From DATKIY01 sp963726755 (GTDB lineage: Bacteria; Actinomycetota; Actinomycetes; JAHEKZ01): DNA of 64,000 nucleotides. Every line of letters starts with the position of its first letter. Position 1 is the stretch's first letter. A program made the position numbers and the translations under genes. Of the stretch, positions 62,275-64,000 are shown in pieces. The stretch lies in contig CAVSDB010000002.1 of NCBI GenBank assembly GCA_963726755.1, positions 248,001-312,000 on the forward strand. Reading direction: 5' to 3'. Below the pieces are notes generated by a model. That model was not told the DNA's origin and searched no databases. It was given only the letters and a program-made list of their open reading frames with translations.

Positions 62275-63284
62275 CACAAGGTCTTCTGGAGTTCCTTGAC
62301 TGGCATCTTTAGTTCGCGCAGCAAGTCGAGATCGGCTTCAGGCTCACGCCCCAACGTCGTCAAGTAGTTACCGACGATTACCGCGTTGATACCACCCAAC
62401 AGTCCGTCGCGTGTTCCCAAATCGCCCAATGTGAGTTCGCGACCACCCGCATAGCGCAGCACGGTGCGTGGCATCGCCAGTCGGAAAGCCGCGATCGCGC
62501 GCAATGCGTCACGACCCTCCATCACCGGCAAATGACCAAAGGGGGTTCCTGGCCTTGGGTTGAGGAAGTTCAGCGGAACCTCGTGCGGGTCCAACTCAGC
62601 GAGCTGACTCGCCAACTCCGCGCGCTGCTCGAGGGACTCTCCCATCCCGACTAGACCCCCACAGCACAGTTCCATCCCAGACGTCTTCACCATTTCGCAC
62701 GTGGCCCAGCGTTCTTCGTAGGTGTGCGTGGTCACTACGTCACCAAAGTAGGACGCGGCGGCCTCAAGGTTGTGGTTGTAGCGATGCACTCCCATCGCCT
62801 TAAGCCGATCGACCTGTTCTTGAGTCAACATGCCCAACGAGCAGGCGATGTTGATCTCGACTTCGGCGGTAATCGCCTCGATCCCCGCCTCGACCTGTTC
62901 CATGAGTCGTTCATCTGGTCCTCGAACCGCCGCAACGATGCAGAACTCGGTAGCTCCGGTCTTAGCGGTTTGCTTGGCAGCCTCAACAAGTTCGGGAATG
63001 TTCAACCAAACCGACCGAACCGGTGATGTGAACTGGCCAGACTGCGAGCAGAAGTGACAGTCCTCGGGGCAACCACCAGTTTTGAGTGAGATGATCCCCT
63101 CGACCTCGACGTCTTCGCCGCACCACTTCACCCGGACTTGGTGCGCGAGGTCCAGCAGTTCTTCCAGACTCTCATCCGGCAGACTCAGCACCTCGACCAG
63201 TTGCGACTGATCAAGTCCTACGCCCTGTTCCAAGACCTGACGGCGGGCTTGATCGATGATGCTTCTCACTACGTGCTCCCCCAT
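62274..63284 (-). CDS. bioB: Biotin synthase
   Basis: 336 residues from the ATG at 63284 (MGEHVVRSIIDQARRQVLEQ). Radical SAM enzyme inserting sulfur into dethiobiotin. Cluster motif SLKTGGCPEDCHFCSQSGQF (CxxxCxxC). Other blocks: EFCIVAAVRGPDERLMEQV, NHNLEAAASYFGDVVTTHTY and CCGGLVGMGESLEQRAELAS (auxiliary [2Fe-2S] Cys and nearby residues). An upstream in-frame start at 63311 exists but adds nothing family-like. First gene of the biotin operon; no clear BirA or BioQ operator was identified upstream. Confidence 0.94.
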   Translation of the reverse strand: MGEHVVRSIIDQARRQVLEQGVGLDQSQLVEVLSLPDESLEELLDLAHQVRVKWCGEDVEVEGIISLKTGGCPEDCHFCSQSGQFTSPVRSVWLNIPELVEAAKQTAKTGATEFCIVAAVRGPDERLMEQVEAGIEAITAEVEINIACSLGMLTQEQVDRLKAMGVHRYNHNLEAAASYFGDVVTTHTYEERWATCEMVKTSGMELCCGGLVGMGESLEQRAELASQLAELDPHEVPLNFLNPRPGTPFGHLPVMEGRDALRAIAAFRLAMPRTVLRYAGGRELTLGDLGTRDGLLGGINAVIVGNYLTTLGREPEADLDLLRELKMPVKELQKTL

Positions 63285-63389
63285 CGCGGCAACGGACACA
63301 AGGCCCGACATTACTCCGCAACGATCATCAGATGTTGCGCCCCCGCTGCATCACAGCCGACCAGTCCAAATCAGGATTACACTCGACGA

Positions 63390-63758
63390 ATGGTCGCTTC
63401 TATGGGCGAGCGCTTTGCGCGGGCCATTGCCAGCAAAGACGCCGAGCAATTGGCTGAACTCTTCTCACCCGAAATCGACTTTCGGGGGTTGACGCCGGGC
63501 CGGGTTTGGGAGTCCTCATCATCGACCGCGTTAGCGCAGGTGATTCTTGGTCAATGGTTCGAGGACAACGACGAGATTGAGGCGATCGAGCGACTCGAGA
63601 CGTCATCGATCGTCGACACCGAACGCGTCGGATACCGGTTTGCGATCAAGAACCCCGACGGTCGATTTCTGGTTGAGCAGCAGGCATATCTACGGACTAC
63701 CGAAGACCAGATCGACTACCTGCGGATACTCTGCTCGGGATACCGACCCGTCGAATGA
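63390..63758 (+). CDS. SnoaL/NTF2-like protein
   Basis: 122 residues from the ATG at 63390 (MVASMGERFARAIASKDAEQ). NTF2-fold pattern: LAELFSPEIDFRGLTPGRVW, LGQWFEDNDEIEAIERLETS, then GYRFAIKNPDGRFLVEQQAY and RTTEDQIDYLRILCSGYRP. Such proteins are small-molecule binding or isomerase folds; the role is unknown. Divergent from bioB, with 105 bases between starts that likely contain both promoters. Confidence 0.75.
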   Translation: MVASMGERFARAIASKDAEQLAELFSPEIDFRGLTPGRVWESSSSTALAQVILGQWFEDNDEIEAIERLETSSIVDTERVGYRFAIKNPDGRFLVEQQAYLRTTEDQIDYLRILCSGYRPVE

Positions 63759-63797
63759 ATGCCGCCCGGCAATTACCACCGCATGGAAGGGACCACC

Positions 63798-64000
63798 GTG
63801 AGGGATGAACAGCTTCAGAAGGTGAAGTCTGGGCGTGGATTTATCGCGGCCCTGGACCAAAGCGGTGGAAGTACCGCCAAAGCACTCAAACTTTACGGAC
63901 AAGATGAGTCCGCATACTCCAAGCGAGCAAGAGATGTTCGATTGCATCCACCAGATGCGCAGTCGGATCATCACCAGCCCAGCCTTCAACGGCGATCGCA
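63798..64000 (+). CDS. Class I fructose-bisphosphate aldolase, 5' end (cut by window end, one frame break)
   Basis: GTG at 63798 behind GAAGGGA, or the in-frame ATG at 63783. RDEQLQKVKSGRGFIAALDQ, SGGSTAKALKLYGQDESAYS, then after a break near 63920 SEQEMFDCIHQMRSRIITSP and AFNGDR. This is the start of the bacterial class I aldolase (LDQSGGSTPKAL type), splitting fructose-1,6-bisphosphate in glycolysis. The Schiff-base Lys lies beyond the window. Confidence 0.82.
   Translation, partial: MRDEQLQKVKSGRGFIAALDQSGGSTAKALKLYGQDESAYSKRARDVRLHPPDAQSDHHQPSLQRRS

Noticed and set aside
1..64000. CRISPR array, prophage, defence island or insertion sequence
   Set aside because: No spaced direct repeats, no cas, integrase, transposase or toxin-antitoxin genes were recognised anywhere in the window.
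1..64000. tRNA or rRNA genes
   Set aside because: No cloverleaf-like segment with GTTCGA-type loops in a gene gap, and no rRNA-like sequence, was noticed; a covariance-model scan would be decisive.

Overview
The window is chromosomal DNA of a high-GC actinobacterium. The markers are a WhiB1-type iron-sulfur regulator, an ECF sigma factor with its zinc anti-sigma factor (SigH/RsrA), ribosomal protein bL37, the fused 2-oxoglutarate enzyme Kgd, nickel superoxide dismutase with its maturation protease, an F420-type LLM oxidoreductase, DUF3052 and DUF6104 proteins, and the biotin synthase auxiliary protein BsaP. The order whiB1 ... small biotin carrier ... rsrA-sigH ... SRAP protein ... aroA-rsgA resembles the whiB1-to-aroA region of mycobacteria as I remember it. 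No tRNA, rRNA, CRISPR array, prophage or insertion sequence was seen.

Layout. 1-10 kb: a homocysteine methyltransferase, a thioesterase, then a tightly overlapping leftward operon for acyl-CoA breakdown (two acyl-CoA dehydrogenases, a reductase, a CoA ligase) facing a TetR regulator across a palindromic operator, an amidohydrolase and a Nudix enzyme. 10-28 kb: mixed metabolism (acyltransferase, RNase III-like protein, phosphoesterase, LLM and MpaB oxygenases, aldehyde dehydrogenase, aromatic amino acid hydroxylase, oligopeptidase B, a FAD oxidoreductase/Rieske oxygenase pair, DmpA-like peptidase, HDAC-like deacetylase, subtilase). 28-34 kb: kgd with a DUF6104 gene, a reductase and a threonine aldolase. 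34-44 kb: malic enzyme, sodX/sodN, acetyltransferases, whiB1, a GlxA-type regulator, pilT, a biotin carrier and two membrane HD-domain proteins. 45-57 kb: bL37, rsrA-sigH, SRAP, aroA-rsgA-hisN, a CBS protein, an MMPL transporter and pirin. 57-64 kb: a second homocysteine methyltransferase and a biotin operon bioB-bsaP-bioA-bioF-bioD-P450, then the start of a class I fructose-bisphosphate aldolase.

Working together: the biotin operon could supply the cofactor for the small biotin carrier protein. SigH is predicted to drive its own operon and pirin from matching GGAAT-N18-GTT promoters. The acyl-CoA operon is probably controlled by its divergent TetR neighbour.

Quality warning: at least 17 genes, including kgd, bL37 and aldolase, carry one or more single-base frame breaks while both sides of each break remain well conserved. 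These look like sequencing or assembly indels rather than real pseudogenes. I annotate such genes across the break and say where it lies. The most interesting items are a protein with two tandem RNase III-like domains, a P450 translationally coupled to the biotin genes, two copies of a 54-base palindromic repeat in opposite orientation, and the predicted SigH regulon.
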